From: Pontimonas salivibrio
GTDB taxonomy: Bacteria > Actinomycetota > Actinomycetes > Actinomycetales > Microbacteriaceae
Reading direction: 5' to 3'
Length of the DNA: 64,000 bases
Assembly: GCF_002950575.1 (NCBI RefSeq)
Contig: NZ_CP026923.1
Span: 186,001-250,000 of the forward strand
Below the pieces are notes generated by a model, which saw only the letters and a list, made by a program, of their open reading frames with translations, was not told the origin of the DNA and did no database searches. Below, one piece after another: positions 33,332 to 41,040 of the stretch (positions are counted from its first letter, which is position 1; every line of letters begins with the position of its first letter). Position numbers and translations under genes: made by a program.

Positions 33332-34185
33332 CCGACGTCGCTCCCGGCATTGACCAGCCTCCTCGCACCTGGTCGGCCGACTCGTGGTTGGTTGCCCTCG
33401 ATATTGACGGCACGGTGCTTCACGAAAACGGTGCCCTGTCTGATCACGTGGTGCGTGAAGTGCGACGGGTACGCGACGAAGGTCACGAAGTCACTCTGGC
33501 TACTGGCCGCTCGGTGTCACTGACGCTTCCCGTGTTGGAGCAACTGGAATTGAGTCCTGAGTTTGTCGTGTCGTCAAATGGGGCAATTACCCTCAAGCGT
33601 GACCCCACAGCACCGAGGGGTTACCGCCGTGAACACGTCGAACACTTTGACCCCACACCGGTGTTGCAGTCCATTAAGGAGCGGCTTCCGCACGCGAATT
33701 ATGCGGTGGAAAACGAAACGGGGCTCTATCGCTACACGGGGTGGTTTCCAGACGGTGCTCTCGATATTGAGACCGAAGAAGTCGCCTTCGACGACCTCTT
33801 GACGACGGTAGCGACCCGCGTAGTGGTTATCGCCCCTGGACACGACGCCGACGATTTCCGACAAGCCGTCGAAGACTTGGGTTTGCACCAAGTCAGCTAT
33901 GCGGTGGGGTGGACTAACTGGTTAGACATTGCGCCCGACGGTGTCAACAAGTCCACTGCCTTGGAGCGTGTCCGCCACACTTTGGGGTTTGCGAGAAACC
34001 GAGTGATGGCCATCGGTGACGGCCGAAACGATATTGAGATGTTTCAGTGGGCCGGAATCGAAGGCCGCGCCGTGGCAATGGGTCAAGCACCACCCGATGT
34101 GCTCGAACACGCCACCGAAGTGACCCGAGCGGATGTGGAAGACGGGGTCGCCTGGGCACTCAAGAGCCTCAAAGGCGTGGTTTAG
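33328..34185 (+). CDS. HAD-superfamily hydrolase, Cof/YidA type
   Basis: This 285-residue protein has the Cof-type layout. The nucleophile motif is [13 protein letters not shown], with [14 protein letters not shown], a C2-type cap domain, and the C-terminal motif [18 protein letters not shown] carrying the Mg2+-binding acids. Members dephosphorylate sugar phosphates, nucleotides or cofactors; the substrate is unknown here. The GTG start overlaps the serS stop by four bases. The order pheA, serS, HAD is conserved in related actinobacteria. The tRNA-Ser gene starts 24 bases after its stop. Confidence 0.88.
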   Translation: MTDVAPGIDQPPRTWSADSWLVALDIDGTVLHENGALSDHVVREVRRVRDEGHEVTLATGRSVSLTLPVLEQLELSPEFVVSSNGAITLKRDPTAPRGYRREHVEHFDPTPVLQSIKERLPHANYAVENETGLYRYTGWFPDGALDIETEEVAFDDLLTTVATRVVVIAPGHDADDFRQAVEDLGLHQVSYAVGWTNWLDIAPDGVNKSTALERVRHTLGFARNRVMAIGDGRNDIEMFQWAGIEGRAVAMGQAPPDVLEHATEVTRADVEDGVAWALKSLKGVV

Positions 34186-34209
34186 CATCCGGGGTTACAC
34201 TTTTTAGTT

Positions 34210-34294
34210 GGAGGGCTGTCCGAGCGGCCGATGGAGCTGGTCTTGAAAACCAGTGGGCAGAAATGTCTCGTGGGTTCGAATCCCACGCCCTCCG
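34210..34294 (+). tRNA. tRNA-Ser (anticodon UGA)
   Basis: GGAGGGC and GCCCTCC form the acceptor stem, with discriminator G at 34294 and a genomically encoded CCA at 34295-34297. The anticodon arm CTGGT-CTTGAAA-ACCAG gives TGA. The long variable arm (about GGGCAGAAATGTCTC) and the TTCGAAT T-loop fit a serine tRNA. It lies between the serS operon and the LCP gene. Confidence 0.95.
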
Positions 34295-34321
34295 CCACGA
34301 CAAAGTAAAGGGGTACCCCGG

Positions 34322-35683
34322 GTGAGCACGGAAGGCATCGCCAGGCGCGAGCGTCGCCGCGACCGCGGTGTGTACCAACCCCACCACGCGACCCAAAAAC
34401 GTCTCGGCGGTTGGCGGGCTGGCGCGACTATTGCGGGTCTTGTCGCAACCTCATTGGTGGTCAGTGCCTTCGCCGTCGCCGGCTTCACCGTGGTGAACCT
34501 CACCGCCTCACTACAAACCGTTGAACTGCCCGGTTACGAGCAGCCCGTGATGGCGGGAGTGGGTGAATGGGAAGGTGGTTTCAACGTCCTGATTGTCGGC
34601 TCAGACACTCGTGTCGGCCAGGGTGAACAGTTTGGTGAGAGTGACAGTGAACTAAACGACGTCAACCTGCTAGTGCACGTGTCAGAAAACCACGACCACG
34701 CCACAGTGATGAGTTTTCCCCGAGACACCCTGGTGGATGTTCCTGCCTGCGAACAAGCAGATGGTTCACTCTCGGACCCCCGCACAATGACGCCACTGAA
34801 TGCGACCTGGAGTATCGGGGGGTTGCCCTGCGTAGCGGCAACCGTTGAGCAACTCACTGGGCTGGACGTCGGCTATGCCGGAGTAATGACTTTCACCGGT
34901 GTGGCGCAACTGTCGACTGCGGTGGGTGGCGTCGAAGTCTGTGTCAATGAACCCATCGTGGATCCCTGGTCGGGGCTTAATCTTCCCGAAGCAGGTTGGC
35001 ACACCCTTGAAGGCGGTCAAGCCTTGGCCTTCCTGCGCACCCGAAAAGGTGTCGGGGATGGCAGCGACCTGGCACGCATTTCCTCCCAACAGGTGTACAT
35101 GTCGGCTTTGGTGCGCACCCTGCAGGCAGACGGTGTCCTGAACGACGTCACCCGCCTGTACAGCATCGCCCAGGTGGCAGCACAAAATATGGTGCTCTCG
35201 AGTTCTTTGGGAAGCCTCGACGTGATGGTGTCTATGGCCAGGGCGCTACGAAATATTCCCAACGAAAACATTGTGTTCATCCAATTCCCGGTGCTTGATG
35301 CACCGGAGGGTTATTCGGGCAAAGTCATTCCCGATCCGACCCTGTCGGAAACCGTGTTGGCGAAAATCCAACTCGATGAGCCCTACGCGCTCGCGGAAGG
35401 CTCTGGTGGTCGAGGCTCTGAGGACGCCCCCGTCGAGGAGGGTGACGAAACAGAGGCCACTACTTCACTACCTGATGCTGAGGACAACACAGGTGACAAG
35501 CCGGTGGCAGATGAGGGCGCAGACACCTCGAATGATTCCTCTGGTGACCAAAGTGGCGAAGAGGTTGAGCCGCAGCCCGAAGACAATGACCAAGAGGCCG
35601 ACCAGCCGGTCACCCAAGCGGAAGTACTCGAGGGCCTTGTCGGCCAAACCGCCAGTGACGTCACCTGCGCGGTCGCAAACTAA
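34322..35683 (+). CDS. LytR-CpsA-Psr (LCP) family wall-polymer ligase
   Basis: This protein of about 453 residues has a basic cytoplasmic N-terminus and one transmembrane helix near 37-65. An extracellular LCP domain follows, with FNVLIVGSDTRVG, the Asp/Asn-containing NDVNLLVH, and MSFPRDTLVDVP, whose Arg binds the polyprenyl pyrophosphate head group. The domain is followed by RISSQQVYM and a long acidic tail rich in Asp, Glu, Gly and Ser (about 365-435). LCP enzymes attach wall glycopolymers to peptidoglycan. The GTG at 34322 has AAAGGGG upstream. The frame is open further back through the tRNA, but that part is not coding. Confidence 0.9.
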   Translation: MSTEGIARRERRRDRGVYQPHHATQKRLGGWRAGATIAGLVATSLVVSAFAVAGFTVVNLTASLQTVELPGYEQPVMAGVGEWEGGFNVLIVGSDTRVGQGEQFGESDSELNDVNLLVHVSENHDHATVMSFPRDTLVDVPACEQADGSLSDPRTMTPLNATWSIGGLPCVAATVEQLTGLDVGYAGVMTFTGVAQLSTAVGGVEVCVNEPIVDPWSGLNLPEAGWHTLEGGQALAFLRTRKGVGDGSDLARISSQQVYMSALVRTLQADGVLNDVTRLYSIAQVAAQNMVLSSSLGSLDVMVSMARALRNIPNENIVFIQFPVLDAPEGYSGKVIPDPTLSETVLAKIQLDEPYALAEGSGGRGSEDAPVEEGDETEATTSLPDAEDNTGDKPVADEGADTSNDSSGDQSGEEVEPQPEDNDQEADQPVTQAEVLEGLVGQTASDVTCAVAN

Positions 35684-35739
35684 TCACCGATGTGGGGTCG
35701 AGACACTGAGGTCAACGCGGTAGGCTAGGGCCCGCATCA

Positions 35740-35828
35740 GGAGACGTCGCATAGTCCGGCCGAGTGCACCACCCTGCTAAGGTGGAGTCCCCGTAAGGGG
35801 ACCGAGGGTTCAAATCCCTCCGTCTCCG
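35740..35828 (+). tRNA. tRNA-Ser (anticodon GCU)
   Basis: GGAGACG and CGTCTCC form the acceptor stem. The arm CCACC-CTGCTAA-GGTGG gives anticodon GCT. The variable arm GTCCCCGTAAGGGGAC is a strong stem-loop, as expected for tRNA-Ser. No CCA is encoded (G-CTC follows). It lies two bases from the end of the convergent TetR gene. Confidence 0.95.
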
Positions 35829-35830
35829 CT

Positions 35831-36535
35831 CTACTCCGCGGCCTGCTGGTCCTGATTGGTTTGCCGATCGAGCCGTTCAATCCCGTCGAGGATGAACCGC
35901 AGGCCAACGTCAAAGGAGTCGCCAAAGTCGTAGCCGGGCTGCATCACATGTTCCGCAGTGAACCTGGTGAGCGCGGGGTACTTTTCCGGAGCGAGCGGCG
36001 CAATGATTTCTCTGCTCGCCTCATCGAGGTTCCCTCCCAATTCTTCCTCGCCCCCCAAGGGGAGAGTCGTTTCTTGGAGAACGAAACCGAAAACAAAGGC
36101 GTCGCTGATGGCCACACCGTGGGCAATCAGGGGGAGCGGAAGACCCGATCTCATCCAGGCTGAAAGGACGGCTTCGTGGTGATCAAGAATGTTGGGACCT
36201 GGCTGGGTCTGAGATTCGATAATGGGCAAAGCCCAGGGGTGTCGTGTCAGTGCGAGACGAAATGATTGGGCCCTTTGGGTGATGGCTTCTTTCCAACCGA
36301 GCTCGACGTCAGGTCGCTCCACCTCGTCGAAAACGTATCCGACCATGCCGGTCAGGATGTCTTCTTTGTTTTTTACGTAATGGTAAAGCGTCATTGGCTT
36401 TGTCTTCAGGTGTTCGGCTAGCCGCCTCATGGTGAGGGGCTCGAGGCCGATCTGATCCGCTAAGGCCACAGCTCCCTGAATGATCCGCGCGCGGTCGAGT
36501 GAACTGCGCGCTTCCGCACTCACCAAATTTTCCAT
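35831..36535 (-). CDS. TetR-family transcriptional regulator (TetR_C type)
   Basis: This 234-residue regulator has an N-terminal helix-turn-helix: LDRARIIQGAVALADQIGLE, ending in PLTMRRLAEHLKTKPMTLYHYVKNKEDIL. A C-terminal ligand domain resembles the TetR/TetR_C_1 class (about 95-225) and contains ITQRAQSFRLALTRHPWALP. Such proteins usually repress a divergent membrane or efflux gene and are released by a small molecule. It is divergent from the DUF4386 gene, with two near-identical dyads in the 115-base gap. The ligand is unknown. The C-terminus lies two bases from the tRNA-Ser gene. Confidence 0.9.
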   Translation of the reverse strand: MENLVSAEARSSLDRARIIQGAVALADQIGLEPLTMRRLAEHLKTKPMTLYHYVKNKEDILTGMVGYVFDEVERPDVELGWKEAITQRAQSFRLALTRHPWALPIIESQTQPGPNILDHHEAVLSAWMRSGLPLPLIAHGVAISDAFVFGFVLQETTLPLGGEEELGGNLDEASREIIAPLAPEKYPALTRFTAEHVMQPGYDFGDSFDVGLRFILDGIERLDRQTNQDQQAAE

Positions 36536-36558
36536 TGCCCCTCGTCATGCCTTGACGT

Positions 36559-36575
36559 TTCGTACTTAGTACTAT
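36559..36575. promoter_or_regulatory. operator 1 of the TetR/DUF4386 divergent promoter
   Basis: TTCGTAC-TTA-GTACTAT is a dyad that agrees with operator 2 in its left arm and loses two bases in its right arm. It lies just after TTGACG, a good -35 box for the DUF4386 gene, so bound TetR would block polymerase. Flanking arms CCTTGACG (36550-36557) and CGTCAAGG (36578-36585) form an outer inverted repeat. Confidence 0.65.
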
Positions 36576-36589
36576 ATCGTCAAGGAAGA

Positions 36590-36606
36590 TTCGTACAATG
36601 TACGAA
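36590..36606. promoter_or_regulatory. operator 2 of the TetR/DUF4386 divergent promoter
   Basis: TTCGTAC-AAT-GTACGAA is a perfect 7-base dyad with a 3-base centre, 31 bases after operator 1. It lies 44 bases before the DUF4386 start codon, near the expected transcription start. Two sites at a spacing of about three helical turns fit a TetR-type repressor that controls both itself and the neighbour. Confidence 0.7.
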
Positions 36607-36650
36607 ATGGGCCTTGTGGCCCCGATACTCCTTACGAGAAAGAAATCGCC

Positions 36651-37373
36651 ATGTCGACAACCTCGCTCAGCACCACCCGCCTTGCAGCGCTCACGGCGGC
36701 AGTCAGCTACACCGCGGTATTTGCTTTGGCCGTATTTGCCAACTTCTTTGTGAGAATCGGCCTTATTGACCCCGATAACCCTGAGAGCACAATGGCCGCC
36801 ATTCGGGACCAGGAAGGACTCTTCCGCCTTGGTCTTGCGGCCTTCACTGTCATCTTCATCCTGGATATTGTCATTGCATGGGGGCTTTATGTCGTACTCA
36901 AGCCCGCTGGGCACGCCCATTCGCTACATGCCGCCTGGTTCCGAATTGCTTACTCGGTAATGCTCGCGGTCGCCACAGTGTTCTTGTCTCTCGGCATGGA
37001 GGTCGCCCTTCAACCCTCCCGATTAGACGCCGAAGTCGGGATGTTGATGCTGAACGCCTTCACCGTGACCTGGTCAATCGGACTAACTGCTTTCGGAATG
37101 CACTTGGTACTCGTCGGGGTGATGATGCACCGTTCTGGCATGGCGCCCCGCACGCTGGGAATCGTACTTGCCGCCGCCGGCCTCGCCTATATCGCCGATA
37201 GTCTCTTGCAGATTTCGCTCGTGAACTATGCAGCGATTTCTAGTGTCATGGTCGTCGCCGTGGCCATCCTTTCGGTGGTGTCCGAATTGGCCGTTACCGT
37301 GTGGCTCTTTGTGATTGCCCAAAAAAAACGTCCCGCGAAGGCCGCCGAGTTATTGGCGTCCTCGACCGACTAG
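36651..37373 (+). CDS. DUF4386 multi-helix membrane protein
   Basis: This 240-residue protein has about seven hydrophobic helices and a short basic C-terminus. It shows DUF4386-like features, including NFFVRIGLIDPDNPESTMAA between helices 1 and 2 and FRLGLAAFTVIFILDIVIAW. The function of the family is unknown; its pairing with a TetR-type regulator suggests an inducible envelope or stress role. The ATG has GAGAAAG upstream. Its promoter overlaps the two dyads at 36559-36606. Confidence 0.8.
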   Translation: MSTTSLSTTRLAALTAAVSYTAVFALAVFANFFVRIGLIDPDNPESTMAAIRDQEGLFRLGLAAFTVIFILDIVIAWGLYVVLKPAGHAHSLHAAWFRIAYSVMLAVATVFLSLGMEVALQPSRLDAEVGMLMLNAFTVTWSIGLTAFGMHLVLVGVMMHRSGMAPRTLGIVLAAAGLAYIADSLLQISLVNYAAISSVMVVAVAILSVVSELAVTVWLFVIAQKKRPAKAAELLASSTD

Positions 37374-37444
37374 CGCCGGCCCTCTTAGGACCCGCATCGC
37401 CTAACCCCAACGGGTTGTCCAATACCCCCAGGAAGAAGCACACC

Positions 37445-37612
37445 ATGTCTGACGCTCCGGAATTGTCTCCATCCCGACCCGACCCACTGACCCAGGTCGG
37501 CTGGTTCACTTGGACCTCACCCGTCGGGGTGGGTGTTGGGCTAGTCAGCGTAGGTGTGTTTTTGACCCTAGTCAGCTGGGCACTTCGCATTCTCGCCCAA
37601 ACGCCCTACTAA
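37445..37612 (+). CDS. small single-pass membrane protein, 55 residues
   Basis: The short frame begins MSDAPELSPSRPDPLTQVGW, followed by one hydrophobic helix (GVGVGLVSVGVFLTLVSWAL). It has AGGAAGAAG before the ATG. It follows the DUF4386 gene by 71 bases and may be on the same transcript. No homology is recognised. Coding status rests on the ribosome binding site, the helix and the proper stop, so it remains tentative. Confidence 0.5.
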   Translation: MSDAPELSPSRPDPLTQVGWFTWTSPVGVGVGLVSVGVFLTLVSWALRILAQTPY

Positions 37613-37693
37613 ACCGGTCGGGCCTGCGGGATCCACACAACCGGTGCGGTGTGAGAGGCCACCGCAACACTCAATGTGTGGCCAATCGCCGCG

Positions 37694-38119
37694 CTACGAG
37701 ATTGCTCTTTCAACGAGAACCTTGATCCGCTCTGCCACCGACTCGTTCATTTCAGTGATGGCGTATGACGTGGGCCAAAACACCCCATCATCAAGGCGGG
37801 CGGCATCCTGGAAACCCAGCGTGGAATAGCGGCTATCGAACTTACTGGCGGCTTGAAAGAAACACACCACTGACCCATTGACGTAATACGCGGGCATGCC
37901 GTACCACGTCTTCGTGGTGATGTCGGGGGAAATGCTCATCACCACTGAGTGGATGGCATTCGCGAGGCCCTGATCCTCGGTGCCCATTTCGGCGATTTTC
38001 CGCCGGACTTGCTCCTCCCCGGAGAGTTTCTTAAACTCGCGCGCTTCCCGAGCACGCTCTTTCATCGCCTCACGTTCTTTTTCGGTGAAGGCGGAAGAGG
38101 ATTTTGTGCTCTCGGCCAT
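37694..38119 (-). CDS. DUF1801-family protein (YdhG/YdeI-like, putative iron chaperone fold)
   Basis: This 141-residue protein has an N-terminal helix rich in Lys, Arg and Glu. The DUF1801 core follows, with ANAIHSVVMSISPDITTKTW, then YGMPAYYVNGSVVCFFQAAS. Members have a frataxin/Fe chaperone-like fold (YdhG). Biochemical role is not established in most of the family. It is a stand-alone minus-strand gene 81 bases from the short membrane protein gene, with which it is convergent. The N-terminal extension is about 50 residues and unusually charged. Confidence 0.75.
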   Translation of the reverse strand: MAESTKSSSAFTEKEREAMKERAREAREFKKLSGEEQVRRKIAEMGTEDQGLANAIHSVVMSISPDITTKTWYGMPAYYVNGSVVCFFQAASKFDSRYSTLGFQDAARLDDGVFWPTSYAITEMNESVAERIKVLVERAIS

Positions 38120-38204
38120 ATCGACAGCGTAAGAGATGAATCAGGGGTTTGGCAGATTCAAGGGTTCGGCTTTTCGCCGAGCTGTCAGCCTCTATCTCGC
38201 GTGA

Positions 38205-38238
38205 TTGCCTGGAGCGCCCAGAGGCTGGCTCCAGGCAA
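38205..38238 (-). terminator. stem-loop after the 38266 membrane-protein gene
   Basis: TTGCCTGGAGC pairs with GCTCCAGGCAA as an 11-bp perfect stem around a loop of about 12 bases. It lies 27 bases past the stop of the minus-strand gene, upstream of the DUF1801 gene. No T-run is present, so termination strength is uncertain. Confidence 0.5.
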
Positions 38239-38265
38239 CCACGGGATCAACCTGGTGCTGCCGCT

Positions 38266-38640
38266 TTAGAGGAACGCGACCAAGACAAACACGACAAGCA
38301 GGGCAATGCTGAAGACTGCCATCAGTGCTTGGGTCAGGGTGAGGTAGGTGCCACTGGCCGCGATGGTCTTCGCCACAGCACCCGTGTTCTCGTGGGCGCC
38401 GAGTTCTTCGACCACGCTTTTTGCTTCACGGATGATGGCGAACTGGCTGAGCACACCCAAGCCACCGACGGTGACCAGGAAGAGCAAAGCGAAGAGGGAA
38501 ACGATTGTTGGTGCCACGGCGAAGGCGCCGAATAGCACGAGCGCGGTGAGGACCGACAGCGCGATGACGGAGTGGAGCTGGGCGTGGATGAGCTGGCGAC
38601 GTTTGTCATTCCAGAGTGCGACAAGATCTTTTTCGTTCAC
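38266..38640 (-). CDS. uncharacterised membrane protein, 124 residues
   Basis: The N-terminal 20 residues are hydrophilic, with MNEKDLVALWNDKRRQLIHA. Two hydrophobic segments follow (about 24-45 and 45-68, as one hairpin). A charged stretch (REAKSVVEELGAHENTG) precedes a final hydrophobic helix near 100-124. No family was recognised. It is divergent from the small multidrug-export-like gene, with about 150 bases between starts. Codon use resembles neighbours. Confidence 0.65.
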   Translation of the reverse strand: MNEKDLVALWNDKRRQLIHAQLHSVIALSVLTALVLFGAFAVAPTIVSLFALLFLVTVGGLGVLSQFAIIREAKSVVEELGAHENTGAVAKTIAASGTYLTLTQALMAVFSIALLVVFVLVAFL

Positions 38641-38791
38641 GGTGGGATTCCCCTTAACGTGTTGGCGGTGAGCCCACAGCTGTGACGCTCTCTGGCCACA
38701 CTAACTGCCGGAAGGTGGTGAAAACCGAGAGCTACACTGGAAGCGGTGACGGAGTGGACCGTCACTTTCTGCCGAGGGTCGAAAGGCACTG

Positions 38792-39250
38792 ATGGCATCG
38801 GAGTTTTTGCTTGAGCAGCTGGGACTGCTCGGGGTGTTTATTGCCGGTGCAACACCCTGGTTAGAAGCTGTCGTGGTGATTCCGGTGGGAATTGCTTTTG
38901 GCCTGTCCCCGGTGTGGACGATGGTGTGGGCGCTGGTCGGTAATGCCAGCACCATCGTGCTTTTCGCGCTCCTCAGCGACAACATCATGGCCCGGTTAGC
39001 CAGAAGACGGGAGCGAAAAGGCCTCTCCCGCGAACCGGACGCTCGAATGGAACGAGCGAAAAGAATCTTTACCCGCTACGGCGTCTTCGGAATGGCTGTG
39101 GTGGGGCCACTAATTATTGGTACCCAAATTGCCGCCGCCATTGCGGTGTCGCTGGGTGTCAGTGTCTGGCGATCGAGCACCATCGTGACTTTGGGTGCCG
39201 TCGTGTGGGGTGTGGCCACGGGTGTGATCACCTGGGCGATTGTGGCCTAA
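38792..39250 (+). CDS. small multidrug export protein (COG2426 type)
   Basis: This 152-residue protein has four to five hydrophobic helices. GVFIAGATPWLEAVVVIPVG includes the conserved acidic residue of helix 2 in this family. The central basic loop ARRRERKGLSREPDARMERA precedes GVFGMAVVGPLIIGTQIAAA. This matches Sm_multidrug_ex, a name based on weak early data, and the true substrate is unknown. The ATG has GAAAGG upstream. It is convergent with the 104-residue hypothetical gene, 23 bases away. Confidence 0.8.
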   Translation: MASEFLLEQLGLLGVFIAGATPWLEAVVVIPVGIAFGLSPVWTMVWALVGNASTIVLFALLSDNIMARLARRRERKGLSREPDARMERAKRIFTRYGVFGMAVVGPLIIGTQIAAAIAVSLGVSVWRSSTIVTLGAVVWGVATGVITWAIVA

Positions 39251-39273
39251 GCCAGGTTTCAGGCCACGACTGT

Positions 39274-39588
39274 TTACTGGGGCCTGCTGGTAATGGTTAC
39301 CTCTTGGCGGGTGTCGCAACACAATTCATCGTCGGCAGTGACGCTGTCTGTGATGCTCCCCACAAGGTGTTCGCTACTCGCCGGGGCGTCAAGCATCGAT
39401 TCGTCAATTGTTTCGACCGGAATCGCATCCGGGTAATACCCCTCGGGGTAGGTCGGGCACACTGCCGTGTAGCCGCCGTTGTCACGTAACAAAATTTGCC
39501 CAGCAAAGTTGCGCTCGATCATGAAGGTCCTGGCTTCTTCTTGGCTGCCAAAAGGCTTCGCGCACTTGGTGTAGTTCCACTCGCTCAT
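39274..39588 (-). CDS. hypothetical protein, 104 residues
   Basis: A hydrophilic protein with three Cys and several Tyr/Trp in the first half (EWNYTKCAKPFGSQEEARTF, then GGYTAVCPTYPEGYYPD). An acidic second half follows, with DDELCCDTRQEV. The first part, with aromatic residues and two spaced Cys, could form a small metal-binding or beta fold, but no family was recognised. It has no signal peptide or transmembrane helix. It is divergent from the GNAT-AAA+ gene, 177 bases from its start. Confidence 0.6.
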   Translation of the reverse strand: MSEWNYTKCAKPFGSQEEARTFMIERNFAGQILLRDNGGYTAVCPTYPEGYYPDAIPVETIDESMLDAPASSEHLVGSITDSVTADDELCCDTRQEVTITSRPQ

Positions 39589-39765
39589 CGTGTGACCTCT
39601 TCTCCTCGTTACTCACAAGAACGTTACGTCTTCGCAAACTATTCCGCGTTTTCCCAGTTAGTCAGAGACGGTGTCGTATTCTGGCCTTATCGCTTCCTCC
39701 CACCCTGAGGTGCGTGCTTGGCCGAGACCATCGGCACGATATTCATTCACTGTGGGAGGACCATC

Positions 39766-41040
39766 ATGACGTTTCGTATTCGCGAGTTTCACCCCGTCGA
39801 CACTGACGCGCTTCTTGCCCTATGGGAAGAATCTAAACAATCCGGGCAAGAGCCCGTCTATTCGGTTGCTGAAGTATTGGCCTCTTGTGAAAAAGATCAC
39901 GCCGTGGTGGCCGTAGCGGACAACAAAGTGGTGGGAGCCGCCGTTGCCCGAGCCGCCCACGAACAGGGCTGGATTGTGTTTTTCTGGACCACGGAACCCA
40001 TGCGCCGACAGGGCATCGGCAGTGCGTTGTTGGCAGCCCTGGAAAACCGGTTGACACCGCTTGGTTTGACCAAGCTGAGTATTTTGGTGCCCGATCAGCA
40101 ACACGACACCGGTGTCTTACACCGGTCAGGGTTTGTCGATAAGAACCACCTCAGCTACTTTGAGCGCCAGCTTCCCATGAGTGAAAAAGAGCGGGCCACT
40201 CTCGCGGAGCTTGGCGGGAGACACCTTGCTCCCGATTTGTGGACCAGCATCGCGGGGATGCAAAACGAGAAACAGCTGCTCGAGCGACGACTCGTGCTGC
40301 CCCTGCAAGATCCGGACACTGCCGAGACGTTTGGGGTGGAGCCCCCACGGGCGATCGTGTTGTTTGGCCCTCCAGGAACAGGAAAAACAACGTTCGCGAA
40401 AGCGGTGGCGTCCCGGCTGAGTTGGCCTTTTGTGGAAGTGTTCCCCGCCCGGTTGGCGGGAGACTCGCGAGGGATGGCCGGTGCATTGCGCGACACCTTC
40501 ACTCAAATTGCTGAGTTGGATAACGTGGTGGTCTTTATCGATGAGGTGGAAGAAATTGCCTCCCACCGTAAAGGTGAACCCCCCGCACCGACCCAAGGGG
40601 TCACGAACGAACTGTTGAAGCTGATTCCCTTGTTTAGGGAAGGACGCGGTCGACTGCTCATTGTGGCGACCAACTTTATTCGGGCGCTCGACGCCGCTTT
40701 TTTGCGCCACGGGCGTTTTGACTACGTCATCCCTATCGGGCTACCCGATGAGGATGCGAGACGCTCGATCTGGACCCGGTACATCCCACCGCAGTCTTTA
40801 GAGGGTGTCGATTTGGATCGCCTGGTAGAGAGAACGGCAGGTTTTTCCCCCGCCGATATCGAATACGCAGCCCGCAAAGGCTCCCAACGGGCGTTAGAAG
40901 ACGCGGTGTACCAGGACGGAAACCAAACCGGTCCCAGTACCGACGACTACGACTGGGCGATTGGTCATACCCGAATGACCGTCTCGAAAGATGTTGCCGA
41001 GGATTTCCTCGTCGACATCGACGAACTGGCCAGACTTTAG
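39766..41040 (+). CDS. fusion of GNAT acetyltransferase and AAA+ ATPase
   Basis: This 424-residue protein joins two enzyme domains. Residues 1-135 are a GNAT N-acetyltransferase with the acetyl-CoA motif RRQGIG (80-85) and VLHRSGFV. Residues about 165-400 are an AAA+ ATPase of the classical Cdc48/FtsH-like kind. It has Walker A GPPGTGKT (201-208), Walker B VVFIDE (255-260), sensor-1 ATN (301-303), second-region-of-homology arginines R314 and R317 in FLRHGRFD, and a C-terminal helical lid with GFSPADIEYAARKG. A short acidic C-tail ends it. The ATG at 39766 has a strong GGGAGGA; an upstream in-frame start adds residues without homology. Substrates are unknown. A protein-modifying chaperone-like role is possible but speculative. 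The convergent sugar dehydrogenase overlaps its last four bases. Confidence 0.88.
   Translation: MTFRIREFHPVDTDALLALWEESKQSGQEPVYSVAEVLASCEKDHAVVAVADNKVVGAAVARAAHEQGWIVFFWTTEPMRRQGIGSALLAALENRLTPLGLTKLSILVPDQQHDTGVLHRSGFVDKNHLSYFERQLPMSEKERATLAELGGRHLAPDLWTSIAGMQNEKQLLERRLVLPLQDPDTAETFGVEPPRAIVLFGPPGTGKTTFAKAVASRLSWPFVEVFPARLAGDSRGMAGALRDTFTQIAELDNVVVFIDEVEEIASHRKGEPPAPTQGVTNELLKLIPLFREGRGRLLIVATNFIRALDAAFLRHGRFDYVIPIGLPDEDARRSIWTRYIPPQSLEGVDLDRLVERTAGFSPADIEYAARKGSQRALEDAVYQDGNQTGPSTDDYDWAIGHTRMTVSKDVAEDFLVDIDELARL

Noticed and set aside
34253-34321. Upstream extension of the LCP gene through tRNA-Ser
   Set aside because: The extra residues are translated tRNA. The GTG at 34322 with AAAGGGG is a better start.
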